Assembly: GCA_002364325.1 (NCBI GenBank)
Contig: DEXV01000006.1
Span: forward strand, 479,468-543,467
DNA: 64,000 nt
Source of the DNA: Gillisia sp. UBA3175
GTDB lineage: Bacteria > Bacteroidota > Bacteroidia > Flavobacteriales > Flavobacteriaceae
Direction: 5' to 3'
Shown: positions 52,777-61,377 of the stretch, piece after piece
Layout: each line of letters begins with the position of its first letter
How positions within the stretch are numbered: position 1 is the stretch's first letter
Translations under genes and position numbers: made by a program
The notes under the pieces: generated by a model
Database searches by the model: none
What the model saw: only the letters and a program-made list of their open reading frames with translations
What the model was told of the DNA's origin: nothing

Positions 52777-52792
52777 AGTAACAATTGTAACA
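52777..52792. promoter_or_regulatory. TGTAAC-type site 8 (degenerate)
   Basis: AGTAACAATTGTAACA, the least regular of the eight, about 53 bp upstream of the TauE gene. The rest of 52725-53118 shows no gene; 'ATCTATCTCAAAAGT' at about 52908 recalls insertion-sequence ends but nothing confirms it. Confidence 0.55.
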
Positions 52793-53118
52793 GAGGAAAT
52801 TTTGAATGGAGTTAATTCTAATTTTAAAAAATATTCTTGAAATTACCTAAGTAGATGGATTGAATGTTTGGGGCTCAGGATACAATTAAGTAAACTTTTA
52901 AAGGATCTATCTCAAAAGTTGTGAAATAATTAAAATGGTACATTGATATAACAAAGTCGAAAACTCTGAATTTAAGTCAGCAAGGCATTGTTTTCTAATT
53001 TTAAAAGCAATCCTCTTTGCGTGTTACCACTCCTTCTTTAACCAGTATGAATTTCTTCTAATTGTATCTTTGAAGGTTTGGTCTCTATAGTAGAATTTGA
53101 AATAATAGTATTTTTTAA

Positions 53119-53527
53119 AGCCCCATATCTACCATAACTCACCTTGCGCGTGGTTCCTGTGCTGTTTTTATAGCGTACGGGAAGTTAAGCGTAAATAAAA
53201 ACAGCATAGGGCGCAACCTACTTTTGACGCAACAGTTACAGTAAAAAATGACGATTTTATTGGGGTTTTGAAGCCATTTACTGTAAAATTAGGATAATTT
53301 GCGTCAAGGCCGATTGTCATGACAATGCCTATTTTTTCTCCTCCAACCACTGCTTAAAATCATCTTCAACATTCGGGTTTTTGAAAATATACTCTTGATA
53401 TTTTTCTTGGTTGGTTTCCATGAGGGTTTGATAAAGTTCAAACTTTTCGTTTTGCCTTGCATGCACATAATACCCAAAATCACCCAGGTGACTTAATGAA
53501 AAAATTCCCAGGGAACAAACTAGGATC
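53119..53527. repeat. Right copy of the 0.4-kb direct repeat (truncated element end)
   Basis: 409 bp nearly identical to 9981-10387, same orientation, including both hairpins and the TTGTCATGACAA palindrome (53313-53326). The similarity stops abruptly at 53527, where the tRNA-like sequence begins. Confidence 0.85.
53329..53527 (-). pseudogene. 3' remnant of the mob-operon coiled-coil gene
   Basis: The encoded C-terminal segment (CSLGIFSLSHLGDFG, RQNEKFELYQTLMETN, DDFKQWLEEKK) is clearly homologous to the end of the protein at 10189-10638. The 5' two-thirds are gone. The open frame runs on to 53628 only because the tRNA-like sequence and terminator happen to be open. Confidence 0.85.
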
Positions 53528-53528
53528 C

Positions 53529-53570
53529 GGTGCAGCAAGGTGCGTAGGTTCAAGTCTTCTCGCCTGCACA
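53529..53570 (+). tRNA. tRNA-3'-end-like fragment, attachment-site scar
   Basis: The sequence contains the T-loop-like GGTTCAAGTC and an acceptor-like end CGCCTGCACA, followed 9 bases later by a terminator, as after many tRNA genes. The T-stem pairs poorly (GTAGG against CTTCT). GTGCAG at 53530-53535 complements CTGCAC at 53564-53569. No D-arm or anticodon arm is present. A degenerate or partly deleted tRNA left by integration and excision is the likeliest reading. Confidence 0.4.
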
Positions 53571-53578
53571 AAGGGATA

Positions 53579-53606
53579 AGCCGACTTACAAAAGTCGGCT
53601 TTTTTT
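53579..53606 (+). terminator. Strong terminator after the tRNA-like fragment
   Basis: 9-bp stem AGCCGACTT / AAGTCGGCT, loop ACAA, followed by TTTTTT. Confidence 0.9.
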
Positions 53607-53608
53607 GT

Positions 53609-53629
53609 GGGTAACACAAGGGTAACACA
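53609..53629. repeat. Paired GGGTAACACA direct repeats
   Basis: GGGTAACACA at 53609-53618 and 53620-53629, an 11-bp step, just after the terminator. The layout (tRNA end, then short direct repeats) parallels 16155-16329 and suggests arm-type integrase sites, but no integrase gene follows. The next 296 bp (53630-53925) hold nothing I recognise. Confidence 0.5.
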
Positions 53630-53925
53630 TTTTTGTTATTTTCAGGCTTTTGTTTTTTTTTGATATTAATTGTGATTGAAAAAAATTAAAGTGATTTAAA
53701 TTCTTTTCTCTATCTAATAAAATCTTCTAGAAAGTAGTTTTGAACATAAAATATAGTTTCTATAATACCCAATATTCTATTATTAAAAAACTTTAGAGAG
53801 ATTATTATTGGGAATTTACCTTTCTCTAGTAGAGTCCCATTATCAATTTTTATTACTTTTATTTTGCACTTTTCATATTAAGGCCTAATAATACAGTTAT
53901 CTCATTAAATGAATAGCTTTAGTTC

Positions 53926-54513
53926 TTAAAATTTATAAGTAAAACCCAATAAATATTGATTTTCACTACTGGTGAAAGTAAGTTGCATATGTTCCTGTTG
54001 ATATTCTGTAGTAAAAAGCAAATTACTACCCAAACCTATTGCTGTTCCTGCTAAAATATCGAGTATGTCATGTTTCTTAGAATCTATCCTACTGGCTGCT
54101 GTGTAACCCGCAAGAACATAAGCTGGTATACTATACTTAAAACCATATCTCCTGTGTATATAACCAGCACTATGAAAAACGGTAGAGGTATGGCCAGAAG
54201 GGAAAGCATTATCGTTACTCATATCAGGCCGCTGTTTATTTACACCGAATTTTAAACCGAACGTAACTGCCTCTGTAAGTAATAAGCCTTTAGTATATTG
54301 CCAAGCTCCTTCATTATCCCCTTTAATTAAAGTGGTTCCAAAGGTCGCTAAAGGCAAGGTAATTAAAATAACATCTCCAATCCTTTGAACTGCACCAACT
54401 TGTGGCTTGGTTTCGCTAGTACCTTGTGCAAATGTGACATGGGAAAATAGTAAGCAAAAGACCATGCAAACTGCCCATACAAGAGGTTTTAAATTTTTTA
54501 AATAATTAATCAT
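53926..54513 (-). CDS. Exported PAP2-family phosphatase
   Basis: 195 residues with a signal peptide (ends 'VTFAQ') and the three PAP2 motifs: 'KFGVNKQRP' (KX6RP), 'AFPSGHTSTVF' (PSGH) and 'SRIDSKKHDILD' (SRX5HX3D). It dephosphorylates a lipid such as phosphatidic acid, undecaprenyl-PP or a lipid A phosphate. It is the left-most gene of the envelope cluster, with its own TCTAAAG repeat box upstream. Confidence 0.9.
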   Translation of the reverse strand: MINYLKNLKPLVWAVCMVFCLLFSHVTFAQGTSETKPQVGAVQRIGDVILITLPLATFGTTLIKGDNEGAWQYTKGLLLTEAVTFGLKFGVNKQRPDMSNDNAFPSGHTSTVFHSAGYIHRRYGFKYSIPAYVLAGYTAASRIDSKKHDILDILAGTAIGLGSNLLFTTEYQQEHMQLTFTSSENQYLLGFTYKF

Positions 54514-54597
54514 TTAGTAGGGAATTTTGATTTAGCAATTATAGCTTGTAACGAGTAATAAAAAAAAGAACTCAATCGCCATGAATTTTAAAGAGCT

Positions 54598-54615
54598 TCT
54601 AAAGAAAATCTAAAG
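54598..54615 (-). promoter_or_regulatory. TCTAAAG direct-repeat box 1 (PAP2)
   Basis: TCTAAAG-AAAA-TCTAAAG on the plus strand, start-to-start 11 bp, 85-102 bp upstream of the PAP2 gene. OmpR-type site geometry. Confidence 0.65.
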
Positions 54616-54617
54616 TG

Positions 54618-56267
54618 CTATTTATTATAGTATAATATCCATTTTGGATATTTTTTTTGACTATTGAAATTGTTTTTTATAAATGACAACTTGGCGTCTA
54701 TGGCCTGTGTGCTACGAATAAGTAAAAAAACATTATCCTTTTTAGAGAGCATCTCAAGCCGATTTACCGTAGTTGAATCTTTCAAATCCCATAAATTATC
54801 TTTCCAGCTCTCATCATTCTCAAACTGGACTTCTCTATTTGTGGTGTTGTGACTTGACTTTAAAGTAATATGATTATCACTAGTATAGAATGGAATTGAA
54901 GTAAGCAAATAGTCATAAATAAAAATAGATTTATTCTCAGCTCCTGAGACATTATCTATAAAATTTACCATATCTCGCGTCGAATTGGTCAAGGAACTAT
55001 TATGAGACATTACCGATGTAGAAATCAGTATTATAGCAATGCCAAACGTCCCTGCTAATATTACGGACTTAAAATTTTCGCTATTTTCAAAATAATGCAA
55101 AACCCCAAATATGATAACCATTCCAAAAGCTATGATTATAGAAACGGTGGTAATATGAATAAATTCGGGTTTTAAGAACCAGCAGAAGATCAAGCCTAGG
55201 AACAATATGCCCAATAGAAAAGCATAAACGGTATTGACAATACTTTTTGATTTTTGAGAAGCCGTTCTTAATTCGGCAGCGATTATTATTGCTGGCATCC
55301 AGAAAAGAGGAAGGATGTACATTATCAACTTTGTGCTAAAGGCAGAAAACAATAGGAACAATATGATACTTGAATAAAGTAATATTTTGGTTTCATTGCA
55401 CTTTCGAGGGATTGATATTATATTCGCTTTAAATTTGGGAACAAGAGCGAGCCACCAAGGTAACAGCAATCCAAAAAGTATAGGAATGTAAAACCAAAAA
55501 GGTTTTGCCCGGTTGAATGAATTCGAGTTCATTCTAGATACCAGCTGTTTCTCAATAAAATATTGCCAGAGTTTAGGGTTTTCAACAATCACCAGAACAT
55601 ACCAGCTTGCACCGATAAGAATACACAATAAAAACCCGAGAAGATGGTGGAACGTTATGCGCATACCTTTTTTAAGAACTACTTTACTGGTAATTATGTA
55701 AACAAGAATAAAAAGTATAGCGACTGGTCCTTTTGTAATTAGTGCAAGTCCAACTAAAGTATAAAAGAAATATAGGAAGATCATTTTACGCTTAGAAGCA
55801 TATACTTGCCAGCAATAGATAGCAGCAAGAATAAAGGTGGTTAAATAAGCATCTGTAGTAAGGTTTCGGCTAGAAATGAGGACTATGGGAAATGAGAAAT
55901 AAACTAAACCTGCCATAAAGGCTATTGATTTATTTTTATATAATAAGTCTGCAATACGGTAAACAAGTAATAATTGAAAAATCACAGCTACTTGAAGAAA
56001 GAACCGTGCGCCAAACTCGTTTAATCCAAAAAAATAATAACCTAATGTCGTGATATAATAGGTAATAGGTGGCTTGTGAAAGTGGAATATACCTAATAAT
56101 TCAGGATTGAGATAATCGCCATAAACTAACATCTCACGGCTTATTTCTGCGTATCGAGCTTCACTAGTTTCAGCCAAGCCATAGCTACCCAATCCTGCAA
56201 TAAGTACAAGAAATGCGATTAATAGAAATAAGTAAAAATATTTATCGGTTGAAATTTTAAACGTCAC
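54618..56267 (-). CDS. ArnT-like glycosyltransferase (GT39/PMT family)
   Basis: 549 residues, start GTG at 56267. About 11-13 membrane helices. The first periplasmic loop has 'GLAETSEARYAEISREMLVYGDYLNPELLGIFHFHKPP', the ArnT/GT39 catalytic-loop signature (D/E residues and H-KPP). It transfers a sugar from a polyprenyl-phosphate donor to an envelope lipid, in other bacteria L-Ara4N to lipid A. With GT2, epimerase and LAB_N neighbours, a lipid A decoration role is likely. Confidence 0.88.
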   Translation of the reverse strand: MTFKISTDKYFYLFLLIAFLVLIAGLGSYGLAETSEARYAEISREMLVYGDYLNPELLGIFHFHKPPITYYITTLGYYFFGLNEFGARFFLQVAVIFQLLLVYRIADLLYKNKSIAFMAGLVYFSFPIVLISSRNLTTDAYLTTFILAAIYCWQVYASKRKMIFLYFFYTLVGLALITKGPVAILFILVYIITSKVVLKKGMRITFHHLLGFLLCILIGASWYVLVIVENPKLWQYFIEKQLVSRMNSNSFNRAKPFWFYIPILFGLLLPWWLALVPKFKANIISIPRKCNETKILLYSSIILFLLFSAFSTKLIMYILPLFWMPAIIIAAELRTASQKSKSIVNTVYAFLLGILFLGLIFCWFLKPEFIHITTVSIIIAFGMVIIFGVLHYFENSENFKSVILAGTFGIAIILISTSVMSHNSSLTNSTRDMVNFIDNVSGAENKSIFIYDYLLTSIPFYTSDNHITLKSSHNTTNREVQFENDESWKDNLWDLKDSTTVNRLEMLSKKDNVFLLIRSTQAIDAKLSFIKNNFNSQKKYPKWILYYNK

Positions 56268-56323
56268 AATTCTTCATTAAGAGCACAAAGTATTGACACA
56301 ATCTTTTAAGAATCTTAATAGAT

Positions 56324-56341
56324 TCTAAAGCAAATCTAAAG
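56324..56341 (-). promoter_or_regulatory. TCTAAAG direct-repeat box 2 (ArnT-like)
   Basis: TCTAAAG-CAAA-TCTAAAG, 11-bp step, 57-74 bp upstream of the ArnT-like gene. It overlaps the 3' end of the LAB_N gene. Two weaker units (TCTTTTA at 56302, TCTTAAT at 56313) continue the 11-bp phase upstream. Confidence 0.7.
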
Positions 56342-56966
56342 AAGCTCTTTTTTCAGCTTTAATAATCAACACATTTCGTATGTATAGAAATAACCCTAAT
56401 AGATGCCCTAAAAGAAGTACGGGGTCTCTTCTAATAATTGCATAGATTATTATTAATAATGCCCCGATCAGGCTCAATATCCAAAAACCTAAGGGTAGGG
56501 TAGATTCTCTATGCTTTTCGCTATAAAACCATTGATATACGAATCTTAATGTAAAAACTATTTGTGCAGTGATCCCTAGTACTAGGAGCCAGGAAGGGAT
56601 TTCTTCATTATTGAATAATAGTGCGCGATCATAAACTTCGTTATTGTATCCTACATAAAGAATGATGATTGGAAAAAAATATAAGAACCAGCGGATAATT
56701 TTAGGGAATTTAAGCCATTGGTTTTGCAAGTGCATATTTCTTATATAAATAAAATATGTTAGCATTTGCCCTAACATTATGGCAAAGTCATTACGTAGAT
56801 ATCCGTAGATAAATAAAAGAACCGATGCAATCAAGCTCAACTTCCAAAAAAGCACTGGTGTTAACACGCGCTTATTCTTTTCTGATATAATCCATTGTAA
56901 CAAGGAGCGACCTGAAAACAAAAGTTGTGCAGTAAATCCTAAGCCATAAATCAACCAGCTGCTCAT
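56325..56966 (-). CDS. LAB_N (lipid A biosynthesis N-terminal domain) membrane protein
   Basis: 213 residues with two tandem LAB_N units of about 100 residues. Each has 'GLxAQxxFxxRxxxQWxxSEKxxxxxLPxxFWxLSLIxxxLLxxYxxxRxDxxxxLGxxxxxxxYIRN' (positions about 8-80 and 128-200). This small integral membrane domain occurs alone beside lipid-linked sugar transferases. It overlaps the GT2 gene by 4 bp and is probably part of the sugar transfer machinery. Confidence 0.88.
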   Translation of the reverse strand: MSSWLIYGLGFTAQLLFSGRSLLQWIISEKNKRVLTPVLFWKLSLIASVLLFIYGYLRNDFAIMLGQMLTYFIYIRNMHLQNQWLKFPKIIRWFLYFFPIIILYVGYNNEVYDRALLFNNEEIPSWLLVLGITAQIVFTLRFVYQWFYSEKHRESTLPLGFWILSLIGALLIIIYAIIRRDPVLLLGHLLGLFLYIRNVLIIKAEKRASLDLL

Positions 56967-57676
56967 CCCTTATCTGACACTTTATAATTGATATATTTTT
57001 TTTTCATGTATAAATAGGCAAAACAATCTATTAATGGACCAAGTAGCCTATTCCATACACCAAAGCTTGGTTTACCGGCAATACGTTCGAAATGGCGTAC
57101 AGGGACTTGTTTTATTTTTCCTTTCTGAAGCAAAATCATTGCGGGTAAAAACCTATGTAATCCATTAAACATAGGTATGCGTTTAGCGGACTTGGTTTTA
57201 ATAATTTTAAGCGGGCAGCCGGTATCCTCCATACCATCGTGTGTAAAGCTACGACGTATTCCATTTGCTAGAAGTGAAGACACATTCTTAACAAAACTGT
57301 CTTTTCTGCTAGAACGAATTCCGGTTACTAAATCATATTCGTCGATATATTCCAATAATAAATCAAAATCCCTTGGGCTAGTTTGTAAGTCTGAATCTAT
57401 GTAGCCAATTAACGAAGTAACAACATAGTCTATACCTGCTTTAATAGCAGCACTCAAACCATAATTTTTGTCGAAATTTATATAATGAAATGCAGAGTTT
57501 TCTTTACAAATTTGTCTTATTATGTCTAGGCTGGTATCCTTTGAGCCATCATTTACAAACAAAACTGATGTATGAATTTTTGCTTGATTCATGTAATCTT
57601 GCAGCTCTTTTTCAACTCGTTTTAAATTTTCGTCTTCATTATAAACAGGAACGAGTATGGTCAAGTTATGATTCAT
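56963..57676 (-). CDS. GT2 family polyprenyl-phosphate glycosyltransferase (ArnC/DPM1-like)
   Basis: 237 residues: 'LTILVPVYNEDENLKRVEKEL' at the start, 'VLFVNDGSKDTSLDII' (about 40-55), 'GIDYVVTSLIGYIDSDLQTSP' (DxD, about 83-103) and 'HDGMEDTGCPLKIIKT'. These are motifs of ArnC-like or dolichol-phosphate-mannose-synthase-like transferases that load a sugar onto a polyprenyl phosphate. It supplies the donor used by the ArnT-like protein. First gene of a three-gene run. Confidence 0.88.
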   Translation of the reverse strand: MNHNLTILVPVYNEDENLKRVEKELQDYMNQAKIHTSVLFVNDGSKDTSLDIIRQICKENSAFHYINFDKNYGLSAAIKAGIDYVVTSLIGYIDSDLQTSPRDFDLLLEYIDEYDLVTGIRSSRKDSFVKNVSSLLANGIRRSFTHDGMEDTGCPLKIIKTKSAKRIPMFNGLHRFLPAMILLQKGKIKQVPVRHFERIAGKPSFGVWNRLLGPLIDCFAYLYMKKKYINYKVSDKG

Positions 57677-57722
57677 TTTTGTTTTAAAATATTGAGCATA
57701 ATCTGCAATAGTAACCTTAAAT

Positions 57723-57740
57723 TCTAAAGACTTTTTTAAG
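57723..57740. promoter_or_regulatory. TCTAAAG direct-repeat box 3 (GT2 / epimerase)
   Basis: TCTAAAG-ACTT-TTTTAAG, 11-bp step, in the 149-bp divergent region between the GT2 gene (47-64 bp upstream of its start) and the epimerase gene. Confidence 0.6.
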
Positions 57741-57825
57741 TTTTGCTATATCTACAACTATACTTGTAAACGCTAGTTAGAAAGAGTAATTATTTATTTC
57801 TTTGATCGAAAACTCACTTTAATTT

Positions 57826-58764
57826 ATGAAAATATTAATAACAGGCATCGCTGGTTTTATCGGTTCCCATCTTGCAGAAAGACTCCATCATTATGGACAT
57901 AATATAATAGGTCTGGATAATTTTTCAAGCTATTATGATGTACATCTAAAAAGAGAAAATGCAGATACGTTAAAGAATTTAGGAATTAAGATTATAGAAC
58001 GTGACTTACGAGTAGAACATTTAGTAATGGCACTTCCAACTGATATAGATTATATTTTTCATTGTGCAGCACAACCCGGCATTGCTAGCTCATCAACTTT
58101 TGAAGAGTATCTTTCCAATAATGTAATTGCCACTCACAATCTTTCAGACTTTGCATCTCAATTTTTAAACTTAAAATTATTTATTAATATAGGCACTTCA
58201 TCCATCTATGGTAGAGACGTATTCTGCGATGAAGAGCAAATGGCAAAACCTATCTCAAACTATGGTGTTACAAAACTGGCAGCGGAGCAGATTGTGATGT
58301 CGCAGTCACGATTAGGACATTTTCCCGCCTGTTCCCTAAGATTATATTCGGTATACGGATCACGTGAACGTCCTGATAAAATGTTTAGCCAACTAATATC
58401 TTGTGCGCTAAATGGAAATAAATTTCCACTATTTGAAGGCAGTCTAAAACACAAACGCAGCTTTACCCATATCAAGGATATTATAGACGGACTTGTAAGT
58501 GTAATAGGAAAAGAAAAGCTGTGTGAAAACCAAATAATTAATCTTGGAACAAACTTAGAATATACTACCCAACAAGGTATTGAAGCAGTAGAAAAATTAC
58601 TCGACACCAAAATACTTATGTATGAGCAACCGGCTCGAAGCGGTGACCAGTTACGCACCAAAGCTGTTATTGATAAAGCAATACAAATACTAAACTACAA
58701 TCCTTCCGTGAGTCTTGAGGAAGGCTTACATGAACAGATTCAAGGTTTTAAAAATAGATCATAA
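57826..58764 (+). CDS. NAD-dependent sugar epimerase/dehydratase
   Basis: 312 residues of the extended SDR family: Rossmann glycine motif 'ILITGIAGFIGSHLAERLHH' (7-26), 'FHCAAQPGIASS' (about 80-91), catalytic 'NIGTSSIYG' Ser/Thr and 'NYGVTKLAAEQIVM' (YxxxK, about 145-158). Similar to GalE/UDP-glucuronate-epimerase-type enzymes. It probably makes the nucleotide sugar used by the adjacent GT2 and ArnT-like transferases. Transcribed divergently from GT2. Confidence 0.88.
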   Translation: MKILITGIAGFIGSHLAERLHHYGHNIIGLDNFSSYYDVHLKRENADTLKNLGIKIIERDLRVEHLVMALPTDIDYIFHCAAQPGIASSSTFEEYLSNNVIATHNLSDFASQFLNLKLFINIGTSSIYGRDVFCDEEQMAKPISNYGVTKLAAEQIVMSQSRLGHFPACSLRLYSVYGSRERPDKMFSQLISCALNGNKFPLFEGSLKHKRSFTHIKDIIDGLVSVIGKEKLCENQIINLGTNLEYTTQQGIEAVEKLLDTKILMYEQPARSGDQLRTKAVIDKAIQILNYNPSVSLEEGLHEQIQGFKNRS

Positions 58765-58804
58765 AAAACCGCACAAATTCTAAAATAGATCATGAGCGGT
58801 TTTT
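58764..58804. terminator. Terminator between epimerase and PepSY genes
   Basis: AAAAACCGC / GCGGTTTTT, 9-bp stem, long loop (23 bases), starting at the last base of the epimerase stop codon and running into T-rich DNA. Confidence 0.7.
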
Positions 58805-58836
58805 AATATAAATAATCAAATATGAAAACTTAACAC

Positions 58837-59301
58837 TTAATCTTCATCATCCTCATTTTCCTCAGACTGCTTTTTAATTACTTTTCCATTTACGTCTATG
58901 GCCACTTCCATTTCGTTTTTACCTTTTTCTATTTCAAATTCATAAACCATCCCCTCAGCAGTTTCGGAAATTTCTGCTTCTTCTATTTTATACCCAGGAA
59001 AAGATGATTCTAAAGATAAAATAACATTCTTTGGAACTTCTTTTTTATCAATTTCATGTTCGGTCTCTTTCCAAGTACCATCTTCTAAAAAGTTGGCAGA
59101 ATATTCCACTTTGTTTAATTTAAACTCGGCTTCCCACTCATTTTTATTTTCTTTTTCCCAATCTACTTTTTTCGCTGTTGGAAATTTTTTCGCGAATGCA
59201 TCCTTAACCACTTGTGGAACTTTATCTTTAGACTCTGTTGTACATGCTATAGCAGTTGCAGACGCAAATACCAAACCTATTCCTATTAAAAACTTTTTCA
59301 T
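58837..59301 (-). CDS. Exported PepSY-like domain protein
   Basis: 154 residues. Signal peptide with 'ATAIACTTES', possibly a lipobox cysteine. Two PepSY-like (BF2992-type) units contain 'VPQVVKDAFAKKFPTAKKVDWEKENKNEWEAEFKLN' and 'VPKNVILSLESSFPGYKIEEAEISE', and the tail is acidic. Such periplasmic proteins are often induced by envelope stress. TCTAAAG box 4 has three units in its promoter. Confidence 0.85.
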   Translation of the reverse strand: MKKFLIGIGLVFASATAIACTTESKDKVPQVVKDAFAKKFPTAKKVDWEKENKNEWEAEFKLNKVEYSANFLEDGTWKETEHEIDKKEVPKNVILSLESSFPGYKIEEAEISETAEGMVYEFEIEKGKNEMEVAIDVNGKVIKKQSEENEDDED

Positions 59302-59342
59302 ATTATTTAATTTAAAATTATAACGTAAATCTAAAATTGAAA

Positions 59343-59371
59343 TCTGAAGAAAGTTTTAAGAGAATCTAAAG
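59343..59371 (-). promoter_or_regulatory. TCTAAAG direct-repeat box 4 (PepSY), three units
   Basis: TCTGAAG (59343), TTTTAAG (59354) and TCTAAAG (59365), each 11 bp apart, 42-70 bp upstream of the PepSY gene. The rest of 59302-59652 shows no gene. Confidence 0.7.
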
Positions 59372-59652
59372 GAAAAACTTGTGAAATTTCGGAGAAATAC
59401 ATCAAATTAATCAAAAGTATATAGCCTAATGATTTTGATTAGTTGTCTTACTATTTATCTCCATCTCTAATTTATTACTGAGATCATTGCAGGTAAAATA
59501 TACCTCCTGACGCCCCAATAATTAATTCGCCTAAAATTCCAGGTAAAAAGTCTTAAATATAAATTTTGTTAAGATGATTCTTTTTAACAGAATAATAGAG
59601 TGCTTTCATTGGCGTATAAAGGATTTGGAGATTTGACAATAGAGATTTGCGC

Positions 59653-61356
59653 TTATCTGTTTGATTTCTCAACTTTAAGATAAACCTTCGCTGTACATCC
59701 CGAAGCGTTTTTGAGTGTATATGTACCGCTATCACTTGTTTTTGAATGGAATATATTATAATTATCGGTAACAATTTCTCCATTTGGCAACTCAATAGAT
59801 AATTTCTTATTGTTGGGTTGACTACTCAGAATGAAGTTTGATCCTTCATAAATGGAAAGCTTGTTCTTACCGCATTGCCAATCTCCATTTATTCTATATT
59901 CGGGAATGATTGGTGCGTCACATATTGCTCCTTCGGAAGTTTCTAATTCAACAACTAGTTCTACAGCTTCTTTACCATCGGAACCCTCATAAGATTTAAT
60001 ATTAAGGCTGCTTTTACTTACCTCTACAAATAAGCTAATTGCATTTCCATACTCCCAATTGGGATGCTTAATAATTTCCTTAAGTATTTCAGATAAATCA
60101 GGAGAGTTTATAAGCTCATCGGCTGTCCAATTAAGTGGTGACCATTCTATACTGTTTTCTGTAAAATTTCTACTGGTGAGCTCGTTAGAATTGTTAACGT
60201 CGAACGCCAATGAATTACCAGTAGCTTCTCCATGAAATTTAATATGGCCTTTTCCATTACCGCTACTTTTAGCCACCATTCTTAAATAGGCATTAACGAT
60301 TTTTCTATCGGCCGGAATTTTGACATCCACGAACCGCAGTCCAACCGTCTGATAGTTTTGATTATTGTAAGAATCAAAACCAAATTCCAGATCCAAACTA
60401 TTGACATATAGCTGGCCGTCCGTTTCATTTTCTTCCACATCTTGAAGACCATCAACAATAGTAAAGATCCGTTCGTTGGGATTTTTATTTTCGATAGAAT
60501 CTTCTTGAGACTCATTTGTGCTGATCGTGTAAGAATCTCTAACTTCATTTTCGACACTTCTAAACTCGAAGGTTATTTGATTACTTGAGGCAGATACAAA
60601 CATAGCACCGTGCTTTTTGTCATAAATAATTTCAGTTTCTTTAACTGGCGACTCGATAATCGGTCTAAGTCCTTGTCCACCCGAACCGTTTAAAAAATAA
60701 GGAATCCCACTAATCTCAAAACGCTCGTAATGGTGATCATGTCCATAAACCACCGCACTTGCACCCCAATCTGCAAACGGCCATTGTAGGTTTTTATTTG
60801 AACCGTGATAACCTGAGGAATACACCGTATGATGTAGATAGACGATTTTCCATTTTTTATTTGAGCTAGCTAGTTTTTCCCGCAACCAAGTCGCTTGTTT
60901 ACTATCTATTCCATTTCCGTCTGGCTCAGCTTTATTACTATTTAACGAAAAGAAATGAACATCGCCCCTGATAAAATCATAATAACGTTCATTGCCCGGT
61001 AGTTTAAAATAATCGAAATAAGGCAGTCCCTCTTCGGTTTGATAATCGTGATTACCAGGTGATGGAAAGAACTTGTTATTATCTGCTCCCGTTCCGTAGA
61101 CTCCTTTATAAGGATAAATATATTCTGAATAATACTTGCCAATATTGGCATCTATGGTAGTAGCTTCTCCACTGCCATAATTATTATCGCCCACTGTTAA
61201 AATAAAATCGGGATCCCAGTTCTTGACCAATTGTGACACTTCAAACTCATTGGAATCATCCACACCGTAATCACCTATAATGGCAAACCTTTGAGCTACG
61301 CTGCTAAAAGAAATTAAAAAAGGCAATACGATTCTTAATATAAGTTTTAAATTCAT
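59653..61356 (-). CDS. Exported metallophosphoesterase with C-terminal beta domains
   Basis: 567 residues. Signal peptide (ends 'FSSVAQ'). Calcineurin-type phosphoesterase domain (about 22-270): 'FAIIGDYGVDDSNE', 'LTVGDNNYGSG', 'PSPGNHDYQ', 'VYLHHTVYSSG' and 'VVYGHDHHYERFE', all metal ligands present. It is close to purple acid phosphatases. The rest (about 290-567) is a beta-sandwich resembling a DNRLRE domain plus an Ig-like C-terminal domain. Probably periplasmic or surface phosphatase; 21 bp upstream is the DedA gene. Confidence 0.85.
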   Translation of the reverse strand: MNLKLILRIVLPFLISFSSVAQRFAIIGDYGVDDSNEFEVSQLVKNWDPDFILTVGDNNYGSGEATTIDANIGKYYSEYIYPYKGVYGTGADNNKFFPSPGNHDYQTEEGLPYFDYFKLPGNERYYDFIRGDVHFFSLNSNKAEPDGNGIDSKQATWLREKLASSNKKWKIVYLHHTVYSSGYHGSNKNLQWPFADWGASAVVYGHDHHYERFEISGIPYFLNGSGGQGLRPIIESPVKETEIIYDKKHGAMFVSASSNQITFEFRSVENEVRDSYTISTNESQEDSIENKNPNERIFTIVDGLQDVEENETDGQLYVNSLDLEFGFDSYNNQNYQTVGLRFVDVKIPADRKIVNAYLRMVAKSSGNGKGHIKFHGEATGNSLAFDVNNSNELTSRNFTENSIEWSPLNWTADELINSPDLSEILKEIIKHPNWEYGNAISLFVEVSKSSLNIKSYEGSDGKEAVELVVELETSEGAICDAPIIPEYRINGDWQCGKNKLSIYEGSNFILSSQPNNKKLSIELPNGEIVTDNYNIFHSKTSDSGTYTLKNASGCTAKVYLKVEKSNR

Positions 61357-61377
61357 CGCTTAGGATAGAGGATTGTT

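Noticed and set aside
53528..53628. Start of a 99-codon minus-strand frame running over the tRNA-like sequence
   Set aside because: The first third of the frame only translates the tRNA-like fragment and terminator; just the homologous 3' part is kept, as a pseudogene.
59553..59795. 80-codon minus-strand frame
   Set aside because: It overlaps the end of the metallophosphoesterase gene in another frame and has no independent support.
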